In this document: positions 36,317-43,844 of the stretch, one piece after another
Numbering within the stretch: position 1 is the stretch's first letter
How the letters are laid out: every line of letters begins with the position of its first letter
Assembly: GCA_032334055.1 (NCBI GenBank)
Contig: JAUOZS010000001.1
Span: 1,338,501 to 1,402,500 of the forward strand
Length of the DNA: 64,000 nt
Direction: 5' to 3'
Source: Selenomonadales bacterium 4137-cl
Lineage (GTDB): Bacteria; Bacillota; Negativicutes; Sporomusales; UBA7701
Translations under genes and position numbers: made by a program
Notes under the pieces: generated by a model
Told to the model about the DNA's origin: nothing
Databases searched by the model: none
What the model saw: only the letters and a program-made list of their open reading frames with translations

Positions 36317-37522
36317 TTGAGATGGGGTAATCTGACCACCTTCACGGTGGTCGTATTGGCCATTTTACTTGTTTTCGGCTTCTACATCTCGCCTCTGGTG
36401 ACATCCGTGAAACAAGGCCTCGACCTGCAGGGCGGAACGCATGTCGTGATGGAGGCGGTCGATACGCCGGACGCTCAGGTTAACGAAGACGCCATGCAAC
36501 GGGTTATGAAGGTGATGGAGCGGCGCGTCAACGAGCTCGGTCTCACCGAGCCGATCATCCAGCGTCAGGGCGAGCGCCGCATCATTATCGAGCTGCCGGG
36601 GGTCAAGGATCCCGAGGGAGCTATCTCTTTGATCGGCAAAACGGCGCTACTCGAGTTCAAAAATGAAGCCGGGACAACCGTCCTCACCGGCAAGGATCTC
36701 AAGGACGCCAAGGCCCAGATAACTCAGGGCAGCCGCAACGATGTCGCCATCGAGTTCACCGACGAGGGCGGCAAGCTATTCGCCGACCTGACAGCCAAAA
36801 ACGTCGGCAAGCATATCGCCATCACCCTTGACAATCAGGTTCTCACCAATCCTGTCGTCCAGGAGGCCATTCCCAGCGGCAAGGCGGTCATCACCGGCCA
36901 GCGCACCATAGAAGAGGCGCAGAACCTCGCTATTCTCCTCCGTTCCGGCGCATTGCCGGTCAAGATGAACATCATCGAGACGCGCACAGTCGGTCCGACC
37001 CTTGGCCAGGATTCCAAAGACAAGAGCAAGGTCGCCTTTATGATCAGTATTGCCGCCATCGTCGTGTTCATGATTCTTTTCTACCGACTGGCGGGTGTGG
37101 TCGCCAACATCACTTTGATGCTGTACGTCCTGCTGCTGCTTGTCGCTCTCAAGATGCTCAACGCTACGTTGACGCTTCCCGGCATCGCCGGCATCATTCT
37201 GTCGATGGGCATGGCTGTTGACGCCAACGTGCTTATTTTCGAACGATTCAAGGAAGAATACCGCGGCGGCAAGACATTGCGGGCCGCCATGGACGCCGGT
37301 TTCAACCGGGCACTGTTGACTATCGTCGACTCCAACGTTACTACCCTGCTGGCGGCCGCCATCCTCTTCTTCCTCGGCTCCGGTCCGATCAAGGGCTTCG
37401 CCATCACCCTCGGCCTGGGCATTCTGCTCAGCATGTTCACGGCCATAACGGTCACCAAATATCTGCTCAAGTCGCTGATGAACGCCAACCTGTTCAAGAG
37501 CGGCAAAACATTCGGGGCTTAG
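36317..37522 (+). CDS. secD: Protein translocase subunit SecD
   Basis: 401 residues beginning with TTG 36317 (reads M-R-W-G-N), since AGGGGGA lies about 9 nt upstream and no ATG or GTG is available in frame nearby. First membrane helix at about 8-26. The conserved QGLDLQGGTHVVMEA follows. The periplasmic P1 domain spans about 60-225. Five more helices form the C-terminal half with GMAVDANVLIFERFKEE. It works with SecF, YajC and the proton gradient to pull exported proteins. SecF is separate, as in most bacteria other than Bacillus, where the two are fused. Confidence 0.95.
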   Translation: MRWGNLTTFTVVVLAILLVFGFYISPLVTSVKQGLDLQGGTHVVMEAVDTPDAQVNEDAMQRVMKVMERRVNELGLTEPIIQRQGERRIIIELPGVKDPEGAISLIGKTALLEFKNEAGTTVLTGKDLKDAKAQITQGSRNDVAIEFTDEGGKLFADLTAKNVGKHIAITLDNQVLTNPVVQEAIPSGKAVITGQRTIEEAQNLAILLRSGALPVKMNIIETRTVGPTLGQDSKDKSKVAFMISIAAIVVFMILFYRLAGVVANITLMLYVLLLLVALKMLNATLTLPGIAGIILSMGMAVDANVLIFERFKEEYRGGKTLRAAMDAGFNRALLTIVDSNVTTLLAAAILFFLGSGPIKGFAITLGLGILLSMFTAITVTKYLLKSLMNANLFKSGKTFGA

Positions 37523-37534
37523 GGGGTGGGGAAG

Positions 37535-38449
37535 ATGACAGTGAAATTCGATTTTATCGGCAAACGCTACTGGTGGTTCGCGCTATCCGCTCTCTTCATG
37601 CTCCCCGGCCTCATTTCCATGGCCATCCAAGGGTTCAATCTCGGCATCGATTTTACGGGCGGCACGCTTCTTGATCTCAAGTTCGCCCAGCCGGTTTCCG
37701 TGGCCCAGGTACGCGACGTCATGAAGGATTACAACCTTGAGGGAAGCACCATCCAGTTGGCGACCGGCGCGCAGGGCGAGACCGCGAACAGTGTTTTCAT
37801 CCGCACGCACGTGCTGGAAGAGAATGAGCGGACTGCCGTTCTGAACGGCCTGAAACAGAAGGTCGGGGCTTTTGAAGTGCTCCGCATCGAAAAAGTGGGC
37901 GCCGTTATCGGGTCCGAACTGACCAAGCAGGCGGTCATTGCCCTGGTTGTTTCCTGGCTGCTGATAATCGCCTATATCTCTTTCCGGTTCGAGTTCAAGT
38001 TCGGCATTTCGGCCATCATCGCCCTTATCCACGACGTTGTCGTCGTGCTGGGCATTTTTTCCCTGTTCCGGCTGGAGGTGGATGCCGCGTTCGTGGCGGC
38101 AATGCTGACTATTGTCGGCTACTCGATTAATGATACCATCGTCATTTTCGACCGCATCCGCGAGAACCTTAAGTCCCACCGCAAGTCGGAGAGCTTCCAG
38201 GATCTCGTCAACCGCAGCATCTGGCAGACGATGACCCGTTCGATCTACACCGTTGTGACCGTGCTGTTCTGTTCGCTGGCGCTGTATTTCTTCGGCGGCG
38301 AGACGACCAGGAATTTTGCCCTCGCACTGACCGTCGGCTTTGTCAGCGGTGCGTACTCCTCGGTTTGCAACGCCAGCCCGATATGGGTGACGCTGAAAGA
38401 GATGTCCGAGCGCCACCGCGTCGAGACCAAGATAAAAGGTTCAAAATAA
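37535..38449 (+). CDS. secF: Protein translocase subunit SecF
   Basis: 304 residues from ATG 37535; an in-frame GTG at 37526 lies within the GGGGGTGGGG site. First helix at about 15-32, then FNLGIDFTGGTLLDLKF, a short periplasmic domain (about 50-125) and five helices including SFRFEFKFG, HDVVVVLGIF and YSINDTIVIFDRIREN. It forms the SecDF complex in the inner membrane. It lies 12 nt after secD and is closed by a strong terminator. Confidence 0.96.
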   Translation: MTVKFDFIGKRYWWFALSALFMLPGLISMAIQGFNLGIDFTGGTLLDLKFAQPVSVAQVRDVMKDYNLEGSTIQLATGAQGETANSVFIRTHVLEENERTAVLNGLKQKVGAFEVLRIEKVGAVIGSELTKQAVIALVVSWLLIIAYISFRFEFKFGISAIIALIHDVVVVLGIFSLFRLEVDAAFVAAMLTIVGYSINDTIVIFDRIRENLKSHRKSESFQDLVNRSIWQTMTRSIYTVVTVLFCSLALYFFGGETTRNFALALTVGFVSGAYSSVCNASPIWVTLKEMSERHRVETKIKGSK

Positions 38450-38463
38450 CTGGTACGCCACTT

Positions 38464-38483
38464 AGCCCGGGATTTCCCGGGCT
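38464..38483 (+). terminator. secDF terminator
   Basis: AGCCCGGGA (38464-38472), loop TT, TCCCGGGCT (38475-38483), then TTTTCTTTTT. Confidence 0.92.
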
Positions 38484-38580
38484 TTTTCTTTTTGTGTCGG
38501 GGGCGGCGTAATAGGCGGCCGCCGTTGCACCAAGCGGAGGGTAAGGCAATATCATATTAGGAGCAAAAGGTGGTGAGGCT

Positions 38581-39597
38581 ATGTGGATGCTACTGCCGGC
38601 GCTGTCTCTGGCGATTGTCCATATTGCCGGCGACAACGCCGGCGTGGTCCCGGACGCAGCCGCCCGGGCGGGCGCGGGGATATGTCTGACGGTCGTGCTG
38701 GCTTACCTCGTATTCGGTGCCGGGCTGACGGGTCTCGCCGCCTGGATAGGGGCCCGCGCCGGTGTAGAGTTGGCTGTCGTCGTCCGCCGGCTGTTCGGGG
38801 CATCTGGCAAAAGGTTATTTGGCGCAATTACCCTGGGCATTTCTATTCCGGCAAGCGCCCTTACGGGGGGATATTTCGCCGCCCTGCTGGTGCGCGACCT
38901 GACAGGGCTGCCGCTTACGGCGGCAACGCCTTTATGTCTGGCGTTTTTTGCCCTGATGGCTGCCGGTTACTTGCCGGAGTTGCTGATATTTGCCAATTAT
39001 TGTTCCCTGCTACTGGTGCCGGCGGTTATCCTTCTCTTTGTGTTATCCGGTGGGTATGCACCGCTGCTGAACCCGTTGCCGATGACGGAAATTGACTGGC
39101 CGCTGGCCATGGCGCTATTGGGCTACAACGCGGGAGGGATGCGTCCCGCGTTGGCCGCGGAAACGGCCGCCTGCCTGGCCCGGCGGGGCGGCCGGGCCGT
39201 ATGGCTTACAGTGGCCGCCAAACTTCTCGAAGGTGTGCTGACAGTCGCCATGGTCTATATCGTGATCGCCGCAGGCGTAGCCGGACCGATGTCGCTGACA
39301 GCCGCGGCCGCATGCGTTTTCGGCCCTGCGGGCGGGCGGATTTTTGCCGGCGTGCTGTTGTGCACCTTTGTCACGACGATGGTTCCCGCAATGGTGGTGA
39401 ACGGTCGCCACCTTGCCTGCTGTACCGGAATAGCCACCCGTTCAGCGGTGGCGGCGGCGGCGTTCGTCGTTTACCTGGCAACCTTCCTCTCCTACGGCGC
39501 GATGCTGACGATTATGGCGTGGATGGCGGGAGCTACGAGTCTCTTTATCGGTTACACGGCCTATAAGGTACATAAAAACGGGGTCAATCAGCAATAA
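38581..39597 (+). CDS. YkvI-like multi-spanning membrane protein (APC/LeuT-type)
   Basis: 338 residues, almost entirely hydrophobic with about ten membrane helices. The layout and Gly-rich first helices resemble YkvI-type APC-superfamily transporters, and distantly spore-germination GerAB. No substrate motif is readable. A short basic C-terminus (YKVHKNGVNQQ) faces the cytoplasm by prediction. ATG 38581 follows AGGTGGTGAG. It is a single-gene unit between the secDF terminator and the DUF456 gene 36 nt downstream. Confidence 0.68.
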   Translation: MWMLLPALSLAIVHIAGDNAGVVPDAAARAGAGICLTVVLAYLVFGAGLTGLAAWIGARAGVELAVVVRRLFGASGKRLFGAITLGISIPASALTGGYFAALLVRDLTGLPLTAATPLCLAFFALMAAGYLPELLIFANYCSLLLVPAVILLFVLSGGYAPLLNPLPMTEIDWPLAMALLGYNAGGMRPALAAETAACLARRGGRAVWLTVAAKLLEGVLTVAMVYIVIAAGVAGPMSLTAAAACVFGPAGGRIFAGVLLCTFVTTMVPAMVVNGRHLACCTGIATRSAVAAAAFVVYLATFLSYGAMLTIMAWMAGATSLFIGYTAYKVHKNGVNQQ

Positions 39598-39633
39598 TCT
39601 AGTTAAACACGCCGCAAAAGAGGGGCCCTGGAA

Positions 39634-40101
39634 TTGTTGGTACTGAAAATCGCCGTCATCCTCGGGATGCTTGCCGGCCTTACGTTAACCCTAATGCCCC
39701 GTCTGCCGGGCACGCTGTTTATCCTGGGCGCCGCCATCGTTTACCTGTGGGTGGCCGGCGCGACCGCGCCTCCGTGGATCATGGCGGCGCTTGTCGTGCT
39801 GTCGTTCACCGCCGAGGTGGGAGGCCGGCTGCTGCGGATTTTTCTTACCCGCCGCTACTCGTTGTCGCGGGTCTTCTGTGTGAGCAGTTCGGTCGGCAAT
39901 ATCGGCGGTATCCTGGCTGCCGACGCTTTGCTCGGTCCTGTTCTCGGTCTGCTGGCGTGGGAGTTTTTTGCCGGTAAAACGCTGGCGCCCCGCTGGGATG
40001 TGGTGGCGCGCGTGCTATTGCGCCTGGCGGCTGTGGCGACGCTGCGCTTCGGATGCGGGCTGCTGATGGTTGTGCTCGTGCTTGTTTATATTATGGGGTG
40101 A
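39634..40101 (+). CDS. DUF456 membrane protein
   Basis: 155 residues with about four to five membrane helices (ILGMLAGLTLTLMP, GTLFILGAAIVYLWV, LGPVLGLLAWEFF, LLMVVLVLVYIMG). The MPRLPGTLFILGAA segment is the DUF456 hallmark. Function unknown. The start is TTG 39634 (or 39637), as no ATG is placed right; GAGGGG lies 8-12 nt before. It may be co-transcribed with the preceding transporter-like gene. Confidence 0.78.
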   Translation: MLVLKIAVILGMLAGLTLTLMPRLPGTLFILGAAIVYLWVAGATAPPWIMAALVVLSFTAEVGGRLLRIFLTRRYSLSRVFCVSSSVGNIGGILAADALLGPVLGLLAWEFFAGKTLAPRWDVVARVLLRLAAVATLRFGCGLLMVVLVLVYIMG

Positions 40102-40150
40102 TTATTACGGCCCGCTATAGCCAAGGTGGCGTCCGGCTTGGTAAAAGGAC

Positions 40151-40180
40151 CGGCGGCCCGCAATCGCGGGCCGCCGATTT
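40151..40180 (+). terminator. Terminator after the DUF456 gene
   Basis: CGGCGGCCCGC (40151-40161), loop AATC, GCGGGCCGCCG (40166-40176), then ATTTT. Confidence 0.75.
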
Positions 40181-40250
40181 TCGTGCCCTGCTCCGGGTAG
40201 GGCCGGGGTCCGCGGGGTACAATACTACAAACAGGCGGGGGGCGAGAATA

Positions 40251-41585
40251 ATGTACAACAGGTTGGTCCGTCACAACGGCAACAATGATCTTTTCCGGGC
40301 GGTAGAGCTGTCGGCGGCGGCGCTGACTAGCCGTCATCCCTTCCACCTTCATGCCGAGGGCCTGCGCGGGACGGGCAAGACGACCATCCTGAGGGCCGCG
40401 GCCAGTCAATTGCCGCCGATCGTCCGCGTGCGGGGCTGCGTCTACAACTGCCACCCGGCGTGGCCGCATTGCCCGGAGCACAAAGGGCTGGACGCGGCGG
40501 CCATCGAACGGATCGGCCGGGAGATAGTGCCCTGCCCGTTTTTGGAAATATCCCAGTCGGCGAAAGTCGGCACGGTGCTCGGCAGCATCGACTTGGCCAG
40601 GCTTGTCGACCGCCGCCGGCCGGCTGCCGCCCTGCTGCCCGGAACGATTCTCCAGGCTCACCGCGGGGTCGTTTTTATCGATGAAGTCAATCGCCTGGCT
40701 GACACTGGGCCGGAGTTGGTCGATGTCCTCCTCGACGTGATGGGTACGAAGCCCGGTCGGGTGCAAGTCGAGGAAACGGGCCTGCCGGTCGTGGAGATGC
40801 CGGTGGAGGTGACGGTGTGGGCGGCGTCAAACCCTGACGAGGAGCCGGGGGCGCTCGCCCAGGTGCGAAGGCAACTGGCCGACAGGTTCGATCTGGTGGT
40901 GAATATGGGCCGGCCGAGCGAATATCGCGCGGTGACGGCGATGCTGGCAAAGCGGGAGGGAGAGGCGTCCCAGGTGGCGGGTGCGGCCGGTTTCAGGCTG
41001 GGGGACTTCCGGGGCGCGGAAGTTGGCGATGAACTGCGAACAGTGTTGGCGTCAATATATATCGATTTCAATCTGGAAAGCCTGCGGGCGATCGAGGGAT
41101 TGGAGACCGCCGCCCGCCTGGCGGCTATTCAAGCCGGCCGGCGCAAGGTTCTGACAGAGGATGTGGCGCTTGTGGCGCCGCTGGTGCTCGGACACCGCAC
41201 CGATAACGCCACACTCGCCGGTATTCTTAAATACCTTCAGGCGCTCGACGGCAAGCGGGAGGCCGCGATCGAGGCTGTTGAACCCGGCAAACCGCAGGCT
41301 AAAGCGCGGACTGAGCCCACGGAGGCCGGCGGTGCGACTTCCAGATGGGGAAGGTGGTGGGAAGAATTTAGGCGTCGGCTGGCTGCAGGCCGTCCGAAGC
41401 GGGAAGCTGCGGAAGGCAGCGGCGCCGCCCAGGGAACGACGGGTGGGGGGGCGGCGTCCACGGCAAGCGGTATCGCCGACCCGACGCATGCCGTTATCGT
41501 CGCCCCACCCTGCGCCGCTGTGCCTTTGAGCGAGTTGCCGGCGGATAAATACGTAGGCGGCGAGGACAGCAACAGCCATGTCTGA
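40251..41585 (+). CDS. AAA+ ATPase related to magnesium chelatase subunit I
   Basis: 444 residues from ATG 40251 behind GGGGGGCGAG; an in-frame reading back to 40053 runs through the terminator and is rejected. AAA+ core: Walker A LRGTGKTT at about 38-45, an inserted Cys block (RGCVYNCHPAWPHCPEH, then IVPCP) similar to the one in BchI/ChlI proteins, Walker B VVFIDEVNRL near 141, sensor 1 AASNPDEEPG and arginine-finger region. The last 90 residues are low-complexity, rich in Ala/Gly/Pro. The next gene (VWA protein) overlaps by 8 nt, the usual AAA+/VWA pairing of chelatases and MoxR-type systems. No porphyrin or cobalamin gene is adjacent, so the target is open. Confidence 0.8.
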   Translation: MYNRLVRHNGNNDLFRAVELSAAALTSRHPFHLHAEGLRGTGKTTILRAAASQLPPIVRVRGCVYNCHPAWPHCPEHKGLDAAAIERIGREIVPCPFLEISQSAKVGTVLGSIDLARLVDRRRPAAALLPGTILQAHRGVVFIDEVNRLADTGPELVDVLLDVMGTKPGRVQVEETGLPVVEMPVEVTVWAASNPDEEPGALAQVRRQLADRFDLVVNMGRPSEYRAVTAMLAKREGEASQVAGAAGFRLGDFRGAEVGDELRTVLASIYIDFNLESLRAIEGLETAARLAAIQAGRRKVLTEDVALVAPLVLGHRTDNATLAGILKYLQALDGKREAAIEAVEPGKPQAKARTEPTEAGGATSRWGRWWEEFRRRLAAGRPKREAAEGSGAAQGTTGGGAASTASGIADPTHAVIVAPPCAAVPLSELPADKYVGGEDSNSHV

Positions 41586-43332
41586 GGCGAAACTTGATTA
41601 CAACGCCGGCTTTTTCACCGAGCTCGACGGTCCGGCAGCTCTTTTGCAGACGCTGTTCAGGGACAACAAGGGGGCGAGGATCGGCCAGAGTACGGTGGCA
41701 AGCCGCAAGATGCATACCGTCGATGCGGCAAAACCGGAAACGGTTACCATCCTGACGAATGTCGACGCCGGAAAGGCTTTCTACAACCGGCAAAACGCCG
41801 ACGAAGTTTTTCATCTCGATGTTTTCCACCAATGCGGCCGGGTCGATCATCGTCAGGTGGCGTCCAGGCTGCGTCAGGCGATCGAGGTGTACGGTTTTCA
41901 TAGCCATATTTACGCCAGCCATCATTTGGGGTTCAAGGCAGGCAGCTACGCGGTCAGCGCCGATCTCGTGGATGTACAGACCGGGACCGGCGGCGGCCGA
42001 ATAACCGGGAGCCTGAGCTACGGCCAGAAGCTTTCCCTGCGGCGGGCCCACGAGAACCACGTGCATATCACGGCTATGCTGCCCGGCGACCATGCCGCCA
42101 GCCTGTTTTACCTCGTTCTGGCGGCGGAGGACGCCATCCGGGCCGCGGGACTTGAACTGCGGCGCAATGAGAGGATCGTTTACGGCCGGGGTGGCGGCAA
42201 CGGCGACCTTTCTCCCTACTGTGACCAGTCGGACTCTTTTTTGCGTCAGAAGGGGGGCGCCGCATCGGCTGCTGCGCAGCGGCACCAGTATCTTCAGGAT
42301 GCCACCGATCTGATCGAAGAATTCGATACCGTGCAGGATGTAAGGGATATTCTCGAGGAGGCGGACGGTGGGGCGGGGGAACAGAAACTGCTGCAGTCGC
42401 TGGCGCGCCGGGGGAGCGGCGAACAGGCGCTCCGGCGGCTCGAACACCAGGGAATTGTGACCGTCGAGGGCGGGAAGGTCCGTCTAACCGAATACGGAAA
42501 AGGCTTTAAGGTTTATCTCGATAGGCACCTGCCGGAAATCGAGGCTTATTTGCGCCGGGCTTTCAGGCTCTTCAGGCCGCCGGCGTGGCGCCCGGGGCGG
42601 AGCAAACTGCTGGCGGAGGGTCAGGGAGGTATCGGGCCGAGGCAGCTTAAAATGCGCGACGGGAGTGCTCCGGCAGGTGAGCTGGCCGTGGCGGAGACGG
42701 TTAACGCCGCGGCCAGAAGGAGTGTTGAAACGGTCGGCGGCGGTCTGGAAATAAGCGCCGAGGATTTGCGGGAATTTGTGCGGAAACGGCGGCAGAAGGC
42801 CGAGCTTTGCCTGGTGGTCGATGCCAGCGCCAGTATGACCGGGCAGCGCCTCAGGGCGGCGAAGTTTTTGGCCAGGCACTTATTGCTTTCCACGCCGGAC
42901 CGCCTATCGATCATCGCTTTCCAGGAGGATTCGGCCAAGCTCGTTCTGCCGCTGACGCGCGATTGGCAGCTTGTCGAGAATAGCCTGAGGGGGATCAGGT
43001 CCTACGGTTCGACGCCTCTGGCGGGCGCTCTGACCGCTTGCCTCGCTTACTTGCATGATGCCAATGTGCGTAACCCGTTGATTATTCTTATCACCGACGG
43101 TATTCCTACGGTGGCTGATCACTCCCGCGATCCGCTTGCCGATTCTTTGGAGGCGGCGGCAGCGATCAGGCAATCCGGCTACGGTTTTGCCTGTATAGGC
43201 CTGAAACCGCACCGCAGCTTTCTCGCGCAGCTGGCCGAGCGGGCCGGGGGCAGTCTGTATGTTATGGAGGAGCTCGAAAAGCATGCGATGGTGAATGCGG
43301 CATGGTGCGAACGCGCGGGTCGCGTCCTGTGA
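41578..43332 (+). CDS. VWA-domain partner of the AAA+ ATPase (chelatase subunit D-like)
   Basis: 584 residues. The C-terminal von Willebrand A domain (about 405-580) has an intact MIDAS: DASASMT (about 418), TPLAGAL with the Thr/Ser, and ITDGIPT. The middle is a basic, Gly/Arg-rich linker with a small winged-helix-like piece (about 255-310). The N-terminal 220 residues (from about DAGKAFYNRQNADEVFHLD to RNERIVYG) form a domain I do not recognise; it replaces the AAA-like head found in BchD. It is likely to dock the AAA+ ring on a client. It starts 8 nt inside the ATPase gene. Confidence 0.75.
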   Translation: MSEAKLDYNAGFFTELDGPAALLQTLFRDNKGARIGQSTVASRKMHTVDAAKPETVTILTNVDAGKAFYNRQNADEVFHLDVFHQCGRVDHRQVASRLRQAIEVYGFHSHIYASHHLGFKAGSYAVSADLVDVQTGTGGGRITGSLSYGQKLSLRRAHENHVHITAMLPGDHAASLFYLVLAAEDAIRAAGLELRRNERIVYGRGGGNGDLSPYCDQSDSFLRQKGGAASAAAQRHQYLQDATDLIEEFDTVQDVRDILEEADGGAGEQKLLQSLARRGSGEQALRRLEHQGIVTVEGGKVRLTEYGKGFKVYLDRHLPEIEAYLRRAFRLFRPPAWRPGRSKLLAEGQGGIGPRQLKMRDGSAPAGELAVAETVNAAARRSVETVGGGLEISAEDLREFVRKRRQKAELCLVVDASASMTGQRLRAAKFLARHLLLSTPDRLSIIAFQEDSAKLVLPLTRDWQLVENSLRGIRSYGSTPLAGALTACLAYLHDANVRNPLIILITDGIPTVADHSRDPLADSLEAAAAIRQSGYGFACIGLKPHRSFLAQLAERAGGSLYVMEELEKHAMVNAAWCERAGRVL

Positions 43333-43378
43333 CGCGCCTGTCGGCAGCCCGCGCCGCTTACGGCGCATTTTAAGGGGG

Positions 43379-43402
43379 ATAACGCGGGGCGGCCCGCGTT
43401 AT
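43379..43402 (+). terminator. Terminator after the VWA gene
   Basis: ATAACGCGGG (43379-43388), loop GCGG, CCCGCGTTAT (43393-43402), then TGTTTTTTCC. Confidence 0.88.
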
Positions 43403-43484
43403 TGTTTTTTCCGCTACTGAAAGGTATTATCATTGGTTGGCGAGAATATAGAACCTAAGTAAATTTACCTGGGGTGGTGGAATA

Positions 43485-43805
43485 ATGCTATCTTTGGTAC
43501 TGGCGCTTGTTTTTGCTTTACTTGTAGCAGTGTTTGCCATCCAGAACTCCCTCCCGGTTACGGTTGCTTTTCTTGCCTGGAGTTTTCAGACTTCACTCGT
43601 CCTTGTTATCCTCGGGGCGGCGATCTTCGGGGCGCTGGCCGTGGTTTCGCTGGCTGTACCCATGCAGGTCAGGGCTCGGTGGGATTTAACGAAGGCGCTG
43701 CATCGCCAGGGGGAACTGGAGGCAGAGGCGAAAACGCTGCAGGAACGGCTGGACCGGGAGTCGGGCAAGGAGTCGGCCGAAGGAGAAGGCAAGGGCGGTA
43801 TGTAG
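43485..43805 (+). CDS. LapA-domain (DUF1049) membrane protein
   Basis: 106 residues with two membrane helices at about 4-22 and 38-60, followed by a cytoplasmic charged coiled-coil tail (LHRQGELEAEAKTLQERLDRE). The pattern FALLVAVFAIQNSLPVTVAFLAW is the LapA hallmark. In E. coli the homologue is tied to LPS assembly; in Firmicutes the role is unclear. ATG 43485 follows GGGGTGGTGG. recJ starts 40 nt later. Confidence 0.85.
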   Translation: MLSLVLALVFALLVAVFAIQNSLPVTVAFLAWSFQTSLVLVILGAAIFGALAVVSLAVPMQVRARWDLTKALHRQGELEAEAKTLQERLDRESGKESAEGEGKGGM

Positions 43806-43844
43806 CGGTTTACCGCCGTAACGGGCGGTGCGGTTGGAGGAAGT

